A stretch of DNA of 64,000 bases, taken from assembly GCF_947623445.1 (NCBI RefSeq), contig NC_135245.1, positions 19,909,501-19,973,500 of the forward strand, written 5' to 3'. Under the pieces are notes generated by a model that worked only from the letters and a program-made list of their open reading frames with translations, had not been told where the DNA came from and did not search any database. This DNA is from Clavelina lepadiformis. Lineage: Eukaryota > Chordata > Ascidiacea > Aplousobranchia > Clavelinidae. The stretch's first letter is position 1. Each line of letters opens with the position of its first letter. A program made the translations under genes and the position numbers. This document shows, piece by piece, positions 24,699-35,993 of this stretch.

Positions 24699-25671
24699 CA
24701 GAAGAAATATCAAATGACAAATAAATCACGATTCACGTGATGCAGGGTGGGGTAGTTTGTTTGCGAAACAATCACGACTTGAACATTTAATTTCGAACAG
24801 AAACCAGACTTATCACGATTTGCGTCAAAAGACTCGACCATATCAGACAAAAGGTAAAATAAATTAACTCTTGAAAGCTTCAAAATAAATCTGGAAATTC
24901 CTGATGCTGTCTGAGACCAGTTTCGGTTGAATGTTTCCAAATCCTTTGCTAGGCTTTTAATAATTAATGAAATAAAATTTTAGCTCATTAAATTGCAATA
25001 CAAAATGATTTGGATAAATTGAAACATGTGGATCAGTTTTTAGTCATGTACATTGATGTAATCTCACATAAAATCATGTTTAAAACATATTAAAAACTTA
25101 TTAATAATCTGTTTGGATCAAACCGCGCAAGTTTCTTGAAAGTACAAACAACGCGGATAAGGACAAGAACAACAAGAATTAAACTTATTCAGTTCTGCAT
25201 GTCATGAAAAACGTTTCTTGGAAATAGTTTCCTTCCGGGTGATACTCGGTACTGAAGCTATTGATAGATCCGAAGCGGACGCGAGGGCGTGAGGATGAAT
25301 CGTGATGTGAGACTGTGTCACTTCCTTGACTGTGCTGGCGTGGTTTGGCGTTCGTCACAGATATTTATCATCATTAGTCGAGAATGCTGCATTAGTTAAG
25401 TGGATAAGAAACAGCTCTAGTCATTGATTTCTTTAACACTTGGTCTGCTGCTGCAGCACAAAGTTTTAGCATTGAGTTTTTCATTCATTCAAATTACACA
25501 AAACGAGATCAAATTGCATTGAATCGGGCACAGAACAAAGGTTAATGCAATTATATTGTAAAATACTTTTAAATGCTCAAGTTTGTTACGAGACGTTGCC
25601 GAGTATGTCGATGAAGGACAGAAACATAAAAAAGTTTGAGTGTTGTGAAAGCGATGTTTGTTTGTGTTTTT
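24699..25671. repeat. A-repeat copy 2 (no transposon inserted)
   Basis: Direct tandem copy of the preceding repeat, also with empty sites for the hAT-like element (near 25157) and the piggyBac-type MITE (near 25437). It ends at the promoter block of Ly6 gene 4. Confidence 0.85.
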
Positions 25672-25844
25672 ACCATACTTGATTTAGGCCACGTCTCAAA
25701 GTTTTGCCAACAACGTACAGGTGGCTGATTAGAAGAAAAGCAAAGATAAAAACCTTAATTGAAATAATTTATGCAATTCAGCAGATTTTAGGCTCTTATA
25801 AGTGATAATTTGATCCATAGCAGAAGACACATTGATCAAGCAAC
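25672..25844 (+). promoter_or_regulatory. Conserved promoter block of Ly6 gene 4
   Basis: About 173 bp kept nearly identical before genes 4-8. It contains an E-box ACAGGTGG, an AATTTATGCAAT octamer-like motif and a TATA-like CTTATAAG about 45 bp before the ATG. Conservation may only reflect recent duplication. Confidence 0.5.
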
Positions 25845-27340
25845 ATGAAGATTATTGTCGAAGTTGGACTTCTTCTTGCTTTTTTCTCCATTCAAGGTTT
25901 TTCAGGCTAAACAATTCTTTAAAATTTTTAATCAAGGTAAACGAAACTCATAAAAATTGTCCATTATTAATGAAAATTGCAGGATCGGCCATTCAATGCT
26001 ATCAATGCCAGTATATATCGACTGCATCGGACAACAAATGTTATGGTCCAAGTCTAAGCGACCAGTATCTGTCAGATTGCCCAACAGGACAAGATTATTG
26101 CTTAACTTCAGTCGGAAGTAAGTACGAATACGTGTGGTGGTAACCTAGATATAGACTGGTTAAACAATACATAAGCTCACCAAAAACTAAATGTACCGAA
26201 AAAAGCAACAAGCAATCGCTGGCTTAAAACTGACTAGCAGCAAACTACAGTGGTGCTGTAGTGACAAACCTTTTCCGAACCACAAGACATTATTATATAC
26301 ACATAATTCATGGTTTTACCAAGCTCAAGATTTCGTCAACCAATAAAGCATTTCCTACTTTTCAGAGGCGAGCGCTGCCGGCATTGATGTGACCACAATT
26401 CAGAGACAATGTTCGCCGATTACTGCCCAGTACACTTGCCAAACGATTGCTGGAGTAAGCGCGTGTGTCTATTATTGTTCAGGAGGTGAGTTTGGAGAGC
26501 GGCAGCTCACCACTTGAATGCTATTTTTGATTTCACGTTTTTCGATTAAGATCTTCAACCATCTTCCAAAAATTTTTGCGCTTTGAAGACATTAATTTCA
26601 GCATTTATGACGTCAGTGGTGAAACAACCGTAAACTACGTCATACTCCTTATAGGCTTATAACAACTAAAAGAATTTCATCAAAATCAAGCGAGTTACGT
26701 AATTTGTTTGCGGCGTTTTACTGTAACTTGGCCAAGTAAATTTTTAAACATTTTATATGTATATAGATAACAACCTACAAATTGCACAAGGAAAACGAAT
26801 GCTTAATTTTACAAAAAAGTTGTCACAAATATTCTACATCTTTCTCGGGATTAGAATTAGATTGAGGAAAAAATTTGAAGCTATTTTAAATGTTAATGTT
26901 TGCTGATCGAGTATCGTTTTCTTGCCAAGTGTTGCAAAACTTCGGATGCTAGAATTGCTCATTTTTTAAATTGTCAGTTTCTGTTGTCGAGAAGGCGAAA
27001 AAACCCCACGTTTAAAAAATTTCCAAGCTCACTAGTTTCTATGACGTCATTTCCGGTTTCGCCACTTGTTTGTCACGATCTGATGTTTCATTTCCTTCAG
27101 TATGTCCTTCTCAAATTTTTGCTAAATTTTTCAAAACAAATAAATTATTCATGTTAAATTAATTCAGTTTACTTAGAAAATAGAAGTCATTGTTACGTAA
27201 TCTCGCTTTAGTAAAAATAAAATTAACCCACTTATTCTTCAGATGGTTGCAACAATGGCAACAGTGGATCACTGGTCCAAGCTTCACTGTTCACTCTCAT
27301 GCTAGCCATAGCTGGAGCTCTTGCGCTCACCAAGTGGTAA
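25845..27340 (+). CDS. Ly6/uPAR-type GPI-anchored protein, cluster gene 4
   Basis: Exons 25845-25896, 25983-26117, 26366-26485 and 27243-27340 (134 aa), phase-1 introns throughout. Signal peptide MKIIVEVGLLLAFFSIQ. Ten cysteines run from AIQCYQCQYIS to VYYCSGDGCNN. A short NNGNSGS linker is followed by the hydrophobic GPI signal (LFTLMLAIAGALALTKW). The exon 1 donor is weak (AAG then GTTTTT) but is kept in genes 4, 5, 7 and 8. If intron 1 is retained the frame stays open from an ATG at its 3' end, giving a form without signal peptide. Intron 3 has a TGACGTCA at 27042 shared by genes 4-8. A polyadenylation-like AAGAAA lies at 27513. Confidence 0.88.
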
Positions 27341-29172
27341 TGAAGTTGAGCGATTCACGCCCGCATGATGTCTCTGTATCAAACGATTAATTATATATTA
27401 GCAGTGTGTGTGTATTTTGCATGCAGAGATTTGTTTGTGTAAAGTAGAAATATCTTCTGTGTAAGTTACGATGTTTTATGATAGCATATAAGTGAACGGT
27501 ATATAACCTAACAAGAAATCATTTCACCAATACAAGTTGATCACAATTTTACCAAGTTATTTGCAGAGGTGACGTTGAGTTTGCCGGCGGAACCATCAGT
27601 ATCAGTATCAGCATCAGTATCTTTTCTTCTATGTTTGCTCTTTAAAAATTCCCGTCCTGGGTCTTTCTATTTTTGAGCGGATCAGTCATCGGTATAATTG
27701 CTTCAAACCTTTATAATTTCCATTTCGTGTTAACACGAATATCGCTTTCCTTAAAGTTCAAAGGTTACATTCATTATTTTAATAAAGTGACTACATCACC
27801 GGAAGCAGATCAGGGAGTTGTTGTTAAAGATAGGCGGTTAGGTTCGAAGAATGGCGATGCAAAAATTTAATTTAAGCTATTTTGGATTTAATTGAATTAC
27901 ATTTAGATTAGAAAGTAGATTTAGGTTTGGTTCAAATTGCTATGCTATAAAATTTAAGTTACTTTAACAAGAAACTATGAAAGATAGCTTTGAACTCACT
28001 AATTTTTTCCGGTGACATAGTAGCAGTCTATTTAGAAATAAGTATAAATGTCCCAGTCCAGTATGTTTGGAACAGGTTCTATCCTGTAGGTGACTTCATT
28101 TCTTGGTGATGGCGTAAGATAAATTTACAATTCGGAAGGCTGTATCAACTCAACCAACCAGTGAATAGCAAGATATTACCACAACTGACAACAATGCACT
28201 GGATTTGGTCGCATTCCTTCGGCTTTTTCTTAAATTCTTATCTAATTAGATCAAATTATTGCTATAAATGCCACTTAGGAGCGCGATTTGTACAGACGGC
28301 GTTCCACAATATAACATTATATTATGCATAGTTATCATATGTGTGAGACAATATTCTTTAGATACGGTTTGGTCTGCTGGATTGTTTGTGGCGTATCATA
28401 AAAACTCTTCATTTACTGTAAAGGTAGCTCCGATGTCAATCAGAGCAAACGCTGAACTCTCATCAATGTTTATGTTGACATACTTACGCTATTGGTAGGA
28501 CGTCGATTGTTTGTCGCATGTTGTTGTTGACAACGTCGATTGATGTGATCGCAATCTCACAGTTACAGCAAAACACTGAAGTCTTCTTCTCTCTTCTCGA
28601 GGTTCCCTTGTTGTCTTCATTTCACTTCGCAGCTGGAAAATTTCGTCGAAAAGTTTTTCGGCTGTTTTTTTTTTTAATTCGGCTACATCCTGGTGAGTGG
28701 TGATATATCGTCACCGCTGCCACTTCTGACGACATTATACGTGGTTCAAGATGCATCCGTTCTGCGTTATCAATAGCGTTCTTTGCGGTGGGTTAAATAC
28801 CCGGTTATGAATATTTAGAGTTATCGTGTAAGATCTGAAACGCTTGCTGACAATTTCTCAGTTATACAGCACACTACTGCGCCTTTCATGGTGGTCGTCG
28901 TTTGGACAAGCCACTGTTCACAGCTGGGCTAAAGTTTCCAGAAAGCTTCTCAAGAATTTGTGGAAATCTTGGGTGCGCTGGTAGAGCTGTTGCATGACAT
29001 GCTTTTTGTGAACGTGTTCCTGACGCTGTATCTTTGTCTTGTTGAATGACTTCGTCGTAACTAAGCTCGTAGAGTTCTTTACGACCATTGTTCATGGATG
29101 AATCTCATGAATTTCATATCTGATGAATCTCATATCTCCTAGCAAACTTTGTACACGTAAAGTATGATGTAA
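27341..29172. repeat. 3' module copy 1 (duplicated flank of gene 4)
   Basis: The 1.8 kb after gene 4 recurs after genes 5, 6 and 7. It starts with the 3' UTR and a short ATCAGT hexamer repeat (about 27597-27622). It ends with a retroelement fossil. Between 27.5 and 30.1 kb it matches 34.4-36.9 kb at a constant 6821-bp offset. Short plus-strand frames in it drift between copies and are not accepted as genes. Confidence 0.8.
28360..29095 (-). mobile_element. Broken gag/protease-like retroelement fossil, copy 1
   Basis: Minus-strand reading shows a Gag-like part, a charged coiled-coil-like part, and a stretch resembling the retroviral-type aspartic protease active site (the D-T/S-G-A type). No reverse transcriptase, integrase or LTR is recognised next to it. 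The element is broken and partial and is carried along in each gene duplication. LTR-retrotransposon origin is likely, family unassigned. It is older than the block duplications. Confidence 0.45.
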
Positions 29173-29662
29173 ATTCCTGACGGCTTCTGAGACAAGTTTC
29201 GGTTGAATATTTCCAAATACATTGCTAGGCTTTCAATAATAAAATCAAATACTAGCTCAGTAAATTGCAGTACAAAATGATTTGGATGAATTGAAACGTC
29301 TGGATCTGTTTTTGGTCACGTACATTGATGTTAACCTCACAGAAAATCATGCTTAAAACATATTAATATAATCTGTTTGGATCAAACTGCACAACTTTCT
29401 TTAAAGTCTTTTCAAATTACATGAAACGCGAAATCAAGTTGCGTTGAATCGGGCACAGAACAAAAGTTAATGCAATTATATTGTGAAATACTTTCAAATG
29501 CTCAAGTTTGTTACGAGACGTTGCCAAGCATGACGATGAAGGACAGAAACATAAAAAAGTTTGAGAGTTGTGAAAGCGATGTTTGTTTGTGATCTATACC
29601 ACACATTTTTTTAGCTTTCATATTAGCAACTTTAGCTTTATTTTAGCATTTATTCACATACT
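29173..29662. repeat. A-repeat copy 3, 5'-truncated
   Basis: Starts inside the repeat (ATTCCTGACGGCTTCTGAGA) directly after the 3' module and runs to the start of the next full copy. A central piece between two shared motifs is missing. The same truncated form follows genes 5, 6 and 7, so it belongs to the duplicated block. Confidence 0.75.
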
Positions 29663-30125
29663 GCAGAAAAAATATCAAATGACAAATGAATCACGATTCA
29701 CGTGACGTCGGGCGGGTGGGTTAGTTTCATTCGATCAATGATCACGACTTGAACATTTAGTTTCGAACAGAAACCAGACTTATCACGATTTGCGTCACAA
29801 GACTCGATCATATCCGACAAAACGTAAAATAAATTAACTCTTGAAAGCTTCAAAATAAATCGGGAAATTCCTGATGCTGTCTGAGACCAGTTTCGGTTGA
29901 ATATTTCAAAATCAATTGCCTTTAATATTGAAATAAAATATTAGCTCAGTAAATTGCAGTACAAAATCATTTGGATGAATTGAAACATGTGGATCAGTTT
30001 TTGGTCACGTACATTGATGTTAACCTCACATAAAATCATGTTTAAAACATATTAATAATCTGTTTGGATGAAACCGCGCAAGTTTTTTGAAAGTACAAAC
30101 AACGTGGATAAGGTAGGCCTACCAT

Positions 30126-30365
30126 CAATGTTTCCTCTAAGCTGCGCGCGTGCGCAAATGCGCACTGCTGACACGGGCTCCGCGCACAGAAAATCTGTGC
30201 TGCGCACAAGAAAAAATCATCCAACCTGAATCGAAAATAAAATAAACGCATAATAATGGCCACAGTGCGCACGTGGAACGTTTGATGTTGCTCACAGTGG
30301 TCCAAGGGACCGCTCAGGGAGTTAGTGTGTTTGCTCAGACTCGTGAAAAATTAGAGGGAACATTG
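30126..30365. mobile_element. hAT-type MITE, family A, copy 2, nested in element B
   Basis: 240 bp. Ends CAATGTTTCCTCTAA and TTAGAGGGAACATTG. Perfect 8-bp duplication CCTACCAT (30118-30125 and 30366-30373) cut out of the element B left end. The same insertion at the same site is present in copy 6 of element B (57373-57612) but absent from copies 2-5 and 7. Empty sites there read CCTACCAT once. Confidence 0.93.
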
Positions 30366-30660
30366 CCTACCATACGTCCTCTTTTAGGAGGATTTGTCCT
30401 CTTTTTTCAAGAAAAGTGAATGGTCCTGATCCGAGGACGCTCAAAAATGCCCAAATGTCTACTTTTTTCGCATTTCGAGTTAGTTGCTTATACTTTGAAC
30501 AAAACTTTTAGGCGAGACGTTGTATTTATTTCCAAAATATTACTGTAGCCATGAAACATGATGAATTGCTGGTTTAAAAAATTTTTTCCAACAAATTGCC
30601 CTACCAGCCCTACCTTCTTGATTGTTATTGCAAACATTGTTCGACGTTCTCTGTAACATT

Positions 30661-30865
30661 TGGGCCTTTTAACATGCGAGGATCTGTCGCAATTTTTCTG
30701 GCACGAGTTCGAACTTAACAGACCGTAAAGAATGTAGCGCTAGTCGTCTCGACAAGTTCGTGGTTTCACATGCGCGGAGGGTGGGTTAAGTTCAAACTTG
30801 GGGTCTGTTAAGTTTAAACTTGCGCCAGAAAAATTGCAACAGAACCTCACATGTAAAAAGGCCCA
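30661..30865. repeat. Foldback sequence (about 205 bp) inside element B
   Basis: Left arm TGGGCCTTTTAACATG and right arm CATGTAAAAAGGCCCA, with arms of roughly 60 bp that match imperfectly. Probably an old nested MITE. The target-site duplication is not clear. Present in most element B copies, largely deleted in copy 7. Confidence 0.65.
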
Positions 30866-31067
30866 TTAATAAAGCAAAGGTGTGAGTTTTGTAGGCCTAG
30901 CCTACTATTAGTGTTACTTAGGGCTACCATACATCCTCTTTTCTAAAGAAAAATGAATTGTGCTCAAAGTATAGCCTACTGAAAAATGTCAAAATGTCCA
31001 CTTTTTTGCATTTTGTGCATTCTTGCTTATATTTTCAACACAATTATATTTTTATGTGACTTTTTGG

Positions 31068-31322
31068 GTCAAACGACAATTAACCGTGGGAAATTGACCG
31101 CGAACAAACTCACCGAGGACAACTGACCATGACGTAAATTTACCTAGAACCAACTGACCTTAAACCATATTATTACTTTAATCATATAATTTGAATAAAC
31201 AACAATGCTAATATGCTTAAAAAATAAAAATCAAATGCGTAGCGTTTGTTTTGTGTCGCCGGCCAGTTGACCACGACGAATTGTCACCGGTGCATTTGTT
31301 CACGGTCAATTGACGTGATCCC
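31068..31322. mobile_element. Nested insertion in element B with 10-bp flanking repeats
   Basis: 255 bp flanked by the direct repeat GACTTTTTGG (31058-31067 and 31323-31332). The interior has inverted motifs of the type TTGACCGCGAACAAAC and GTTCACGGTCAATTGA. Long direct repeats would suit a Mutator-like MITE, but termini are not typical, so the family is open. Present in all element B copies. Confidence 0.55.
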
Positions 31323-31930
31323 GACTTTTTGGCATGAGGTCTATCTAAGTCAAGTGACATTTCGGCGACAGCATGAGGTCTAACCATTTTTGTTATCATT
31401 GTTTTGATTTACACAACCATAAAAGCTAAATAAAGCTAGGCAGTAACGCCAAAGAAATATACTGTGTTTTCTGATGAACTGTGGCAAAAGCATCCTTGTT
31501 TCAGAAAAGGACGTAATGATTTTGAAGCTGAATGCATTACTTGTGCATATACGTATAGTTATCCAAAACATGTGATAAATTCTTTAAACGTAAAACTCTA
31601 TTTTCATTGCACTAGCTGGCGAAATTGTCCTCCTTTTAGGCGATGAAAATATGGTAGGCCTAGGATAAGGCAACAAAAAATAAACCTATTCAGTTCTGCA
31701 TGTCATGACAAACATTTCTTGGAAATAGTTTCCTTCAGGGTAAGATCGGATGTTGAAGCTATTGACAGATCCGAAGCGGACGCGAGGGCGTGAGGTTGAA
31801 TCATGACATGAAACTCTGTCATTTCCTTGGCTGTGCTGGCTTGATTTGGCTTTCGTTACAGATAGTTGTCTTCACTAGTCGAGAATGCTGCATTTGTAAG
31901 ATGGATGATAAACAGCATTGATTTCTTTAA

Positions 31931-32484
31931 CCCTATTCTAACTAGGCTTGGCTTCTCCTGCACAATGTCACAGCAAAACGTGGCGTACAGTTGCATTGTT
32001 AGCTGTAGAAACTTGAAATTTGGTGACTTTTCCTAAAAAATGTTCGGCTATCTGTCCATGTTTGTTTGATAAAGTTGGATTTTGTAATTTTTAAGATATT
32101 GCGATATTTTCATAATTTTCCTCTGCTTTGCTCTGCTCTCCGCATTGAAGCGTATTACTCATGTACGCACCAATAACTCGACTAACTATTCTCTTTCGTT
32201 CTCATCTCGCGGTCAGCTGGTTTTCCGCACAGCGGGGACGCGGCATATCAAGAAGAATTTCTAGAAATGTATCACTTTTAGAAATACTTAATTTACACTA
32301 AATTCACTTTCTATAGTTTTACAATTATGATGTATACAGGAAGCCAGCAGTTTTTTCTACTAACCTGTCAAAATCCGATCAGTTTACGACGTATAGTTTT
32401 CTAGTAATTAACGATTGAAAATGTGTGTGCGGGGTCGGCCACACCTAGATTTTTAGTAAACTCGCGAGCCTGGTTAGGATAGGG
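31931..32484. mobile_element. piggyBac-type MITE, copy 1
   Basis: 554 bp between TTAA duplications (31927-31930 and 32485-32488). Inverted ends CCCTATTCTAACTAGGCT and AGCCTGGTTAGGATAGGG. Empty sites (CTTTAACACTTGG) in A-repeats 1, 2, 6, 9 and 12. TTAA targets with CCC/GGG ends are the piggyBac signature. No transposase. Confidence 0.93.
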
Positions 32485-32730
32485 TTAACGCTTGGTCTGC
32501 TGCTGCAGCACAAAGTTTTTGCATTGAGTTTTTCATCCATTCAAATTACATGAAACGAGATCAAGCTGCATTGAATAAGGGGCACAGAACAAAAGTTAAT
32601 GCAATTATATCGTAAAATACTTTTAAATGCTCAAGTTTGATACGAGACGTTGCTTGCCGAGTATGACGATGAAGGACAGAAACATAAAAAAGTTTGAGAG
32701 TTGTGAAAGCGATGTTTGTTTATGTTTAAC

Positions 32731-32903
32731 GCCATACTCGATTTAGGCCACGCCTCAAAGTTTTGCCAACAACGTACAGGTGGCTGACTAGAAGAAAAGC
32801 AAAGATAAAAACCTTAATTGAAATAATTTATGCAATTCAGCAGATTTTAGGCTCTTATAAGTGATAATTTGATCCATAGCAGAAGACACATCGATCAAGC
32901 AAC
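32731..32903 (+). promoter_or_regulatory. Conserved promoter block of Ly6 gene 5
   Basis: Same block as before gene 4, with E-box ACAGGTGG and TATA-like CTTATAAG (about 32864). Confidence 0.5.
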
Positions 32904-34163
32904 ATGAAGATTATTGTCAAAGTTGGACTTCTTCTTGCTTTTTTCTCCATTCAAGGTTTTTCAGGCTAAACAATTCTTTAAACATTTTAATCAAGGTAAA
33001 CGAAATTCATAAAAATTGTCCATTGTTAATGAAAATTGCAGGATCAGCTATTCAATGCTATCAATGCCAATATGTATCGACTGCACCGGACAACACATGT
33101 TATGGTCCTAGTGTAGGCGATGAGCATCTGTCAAGTTGCCCAACAGGACAAGATTATTGCTTAACTTCAGTCGGAAGGTAATCTAGATATAGACTGGTCA
33201 AACAAGATATAAGCTCACCAAAAACTAAATGTACCGAAAAAAGCAACAAGCAATCGCTGGCTTAAAACTGATTAGCAGCAAACTACAGTGGTTCTGTAGT
33301 GACAAACCTTTTCCGAAACACAAGACATTATTATAGACACATAATTCATGGTTTTACCAAGCTCAAGATTTCGTCAACCGATAAAGTATTTCCTACTTTG
33401 CAGAGGCAAGCGCGTCGGGCATTGATGTGACCACAATTCAGAGACAATGTTCGCCGGTTACTGCCCAGTACAATTGCCAAACCATTGCTGGAGTAAACGC
33501 GTGTCTCTATTATTGTTCAGGAGGTGAGTTTGGAGAGCAGCAGCTCACCACTTGAATGCTATTTTTGATTTCACGTTTTTCGATTAAGATCTTCAACCAT
33601 CTTTCACAAATATTTGCGCTTTGAAGACATTAATTTCTGCTTTTATGACGTCAGAGGTGAAACAACCGTAAACTAATCAATTGAATGCTATTTTTGATTT
33701 CACGTTTATCGATTAAGATCTTCAACCATCTTTCACAAATTTTTGCGCTTTGAAGAAATTTATTTCTGCTTTTATGAGGCCAGTTTCAGTTGTCGAAAAG
33801 ACGAAAAAACCCCACGTTTAAAAAATTTCCAAGCTCACTAGTTTGTATGACGTCATTTCCGGTGTCGCTCTTGTGTCACTTGTTTGTCACGATCTGATGT
33901 TTCATTTGCTTCAGTACTTTCTTCTCAAAGTTTTGCTATATTTTTCAAAACAAATAAATTATATTATAATTATATTTTAGATTAATTCAGTTTACTTAGA
34001 AAATAGAAGGCATTGTTACGTAATCCCGATTTGGTAAAAATAAAATAAACCCAATTAATCTTCAGATGGTTGCAACAATGGCAACAGTGGATCACTGGTC
34101 CAAGCTTCTTTGTTCACTCTCATGCTGGCCATAGCTGGAGCTCTTGCGCTCATCAAGTGGTAA
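32904..34163 (+). pseudogene. Ly6/uPAR-type gene 5, damaged exon 2 splice donor
   Basis: Exon-like segments 32904-32955, 33042 to about 33177, 33404-33523 and 34066-34163 match genes 4, 6 and 7. All ten cysteine codons, DGCN and the GPI tail (MLAIAGALALIKW) remain. At the end of exon 2 the usual GGAA|GTAAGT and about 20 bp of intron are gone, leaving GGAAGGTAATC. The only GT donor left adds one base, so splicing to exon 3 shifts the frame and soon stops; reading through stops at once. The likely product is a secreted half-domain, or none. Intron 3 also has a tandem duplication of about 125 bp (33553-33795). Gene 8 shares both changes. AATAAA at 34334. Confidence 0.75.
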
Positions 34164-35993
34164 TGAAGTTGTGTGATTCACGCCCGCATGATGTCTCTGT
34201 AGCAAACGATTAATTATATTAGCAGTGTGTGTGTATTTTGCATCCAGAGATTTGTTTGTGTAAAGTAGAAATATCTTCTGTGTAAGTTACGATGTTATAT
34301 GATAGCATGTAAATGAACGGTATATAACCTAACAATAAATCATTTCACCAGTACAAGTTGATCACAATTTTACCAAGTTATTTGAAGAGGTGACGTTTAG
34401 TTTGCCGGCGGAACCATCAGTATCAGTATCAGCATCAGTATCTTTTCTTCTATGTTTGCTCTTTAAAAATTCCCGTCCTGGGTCTTTCTATTTTTGAGCG
34501 GATCAATCATCGGTATAATTGCTTCAAACCTTTATAATTTCCATTTCGTGTTAACACGAATATCGCTTTCCTTAAAGTTCAAAGGTTACATTCATTATTT
34601 TAATAAAGTGACTACATCACCGGAAGCAGATCAGGGAGTTGTTGTTAAAGATAGGCGGTTAGGTTCGAAGAATGGCGATGCAAAAATTTAATTTAAGCTA
34701 TTTTGGATTTAATTGAATTACATTTAGATTAGAAAGTAGATTTAGGTTTGGTTCAAATTGCTATGCTATAAAATTTAAGTTACTTTAACAAGAAACTATG
34801 AAAGATAGCTTTGAACTCACTAATTTTTTCCGGTGACATAGTAGCAGTCTATTTAGAAATAAGTATAAATGTCCCAGTCCAGTATGTTTGGAACAGGTTC
34901 TATCCTGTAGGTGACTTCATTTCTTGGTGATGGCGTAAGATAAATTTACAATTCGGAAGGCTGTATCAACTCAACCAACCAGTGAATAGCAAGATATTAC
35001 CACAACTGACAACAATGCACTGGATTTGGTCGCATTCCTTCGGCTTTTTCTTAACTTCTTATCTAATTAGATCAAATTATTGCTATAAATGCCACTTAGG
35101 AGCGCGATTTGTACAGACGGCGTTCCACAATATAACATTATATTATGCATAGTTATCATATGTGTGAGACAATATTCTTTAGATACGGTTTGGTCTGCTG
35201 GATTGTTTGTGGCGTATCATAAAAACTCTTCATTTACTGTAAAGGTAGCTCCGGTGTCAATCAGAGCAAACGCTGAACTCTCATCAATGTTTATGTTGAC
35301 ATACTTACGCTATTGGTAGGACGTCGATTGTTTGTCGCATGTTGTTGTTGACAACGTCGATTGATGTGATCGCAATCTCACAGTTACAGCAAAACACTGA
35401 AGTCTTCTTCTCTCTTCTCGAGGTTCCCTTGTTGTCTTCATTTCACTTCGCAGCTGGAAAATTTCGTCGAAAAGTTTTTCGGCTGTTTTTTTTTTTAATT
35501 CGGCTACATCCTGGTGAGTGGTGATATCTCGTCACCGCTGCCACTTCTGACGACATTATACGTGGTTCAAGATGCATCCGTTCTGCGTTATCAATAGCGT
35601 TCTTTGCGGTGGGTTAAATACCCGGTTATGAATATTTAGAGTTATCGTGTAAGATCTGAAACGCTTGCTGACAATTTCTCAGTTATACAGCACACTACTG
35701 CGCCTTTCATGGTGGTCGTCGTTTGGACAAGCCACTGTTCACAGCTGGGCTAAAGTTTCCAGAAAGCTTCTCAAGAATTTGTGGAAATCTTGGGTGCGCT
35801 GGTAGAGCTGTTGCATGACATGCTTTTTGTGAACGTGTTCCTGACGCTGTATCTTTGTCTTGTTGAATGACTTCGTCGTAACTAAGCTCGTAGAGTTCTT
35901 TACGACCATTGTTCATGGATGAATCTCATGAATTTCATATCTGATGAATCTCATATCTCCTAGCAAACTTTGTACACGTAAAGTATGATGTAA
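34164..35993. repeat. 3' module copy 2 (after gene 5)
   Basis: Same module as after gene 4, without net indels from 34.4 to 36.9 kb (constant 6821-bp offset) and few substitutions. Confidence 0.8.
35181..35916 (-). mobile_element. Broken gag/protease-like retroelement fossil, copy 2
   Basis: Copy of the fossil at 28360-29095, same partial structure, inherited through block duplication. Broken. Confidence 0.45.

Larger units (their letters stand above)
30114..31662. mobile_element. hAT-like element B, copy 1
   Basis: 1549 bp including a nested MITE. Terminal inverted repeats TAGGCCTACCATA and TATGGTAGGCCTA. Perfect 8-bp target-site duplication GGATAAGG (30106-30113 and 31663-31670). Empty sites in A-repeats 1 and 2 confirm the insertion. 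Near the right end a plus-strand frame from about 31449 (KKYTVFSDELWQKHPCFRKG, then ECITC) resembles the N-terminal zinc-finger part of animal hAT transposases, so this is a deletion derivative. An internal GGGCTACCATACATCCTC (about 30925) resembles the left end and suggests an older nested relative. Confidence 0.85.
29663..32730. repeat. A-repeat copy 4, split by hAT-like and piggyBac-type insertions
   Basis: One A-repeat enlarged by a hAT-like element (30114-31662, itself holding a hAT MITE) and a piggyBac-type MITE (31931-32484). It is the only full A-repeat between genes 4 and 5, where the other intervals have two. Confidence 0.8.

Noticed and set aside
25832-26143. Unspliced open frame across gene 4 exon 1, intron 1 and exon 2
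   Set aside because: It has no ATG at its start and loses the signal peptide. The spliced model matches all relatives. The same holds at 42349-42660.
27673-28498. Plus-strand frames in the 3' module (MSGSVIGIIASN, MPLRSAICTDG)
   Set aside because: They drift between module copies, and the second runs opposite the protease-like fossil. Likely shadows.
30042-30305. 87-codon minus-strand frame shared with 57289-57552
   Set aside because: It lies across the nested hAT MITE and its host element; no gene.
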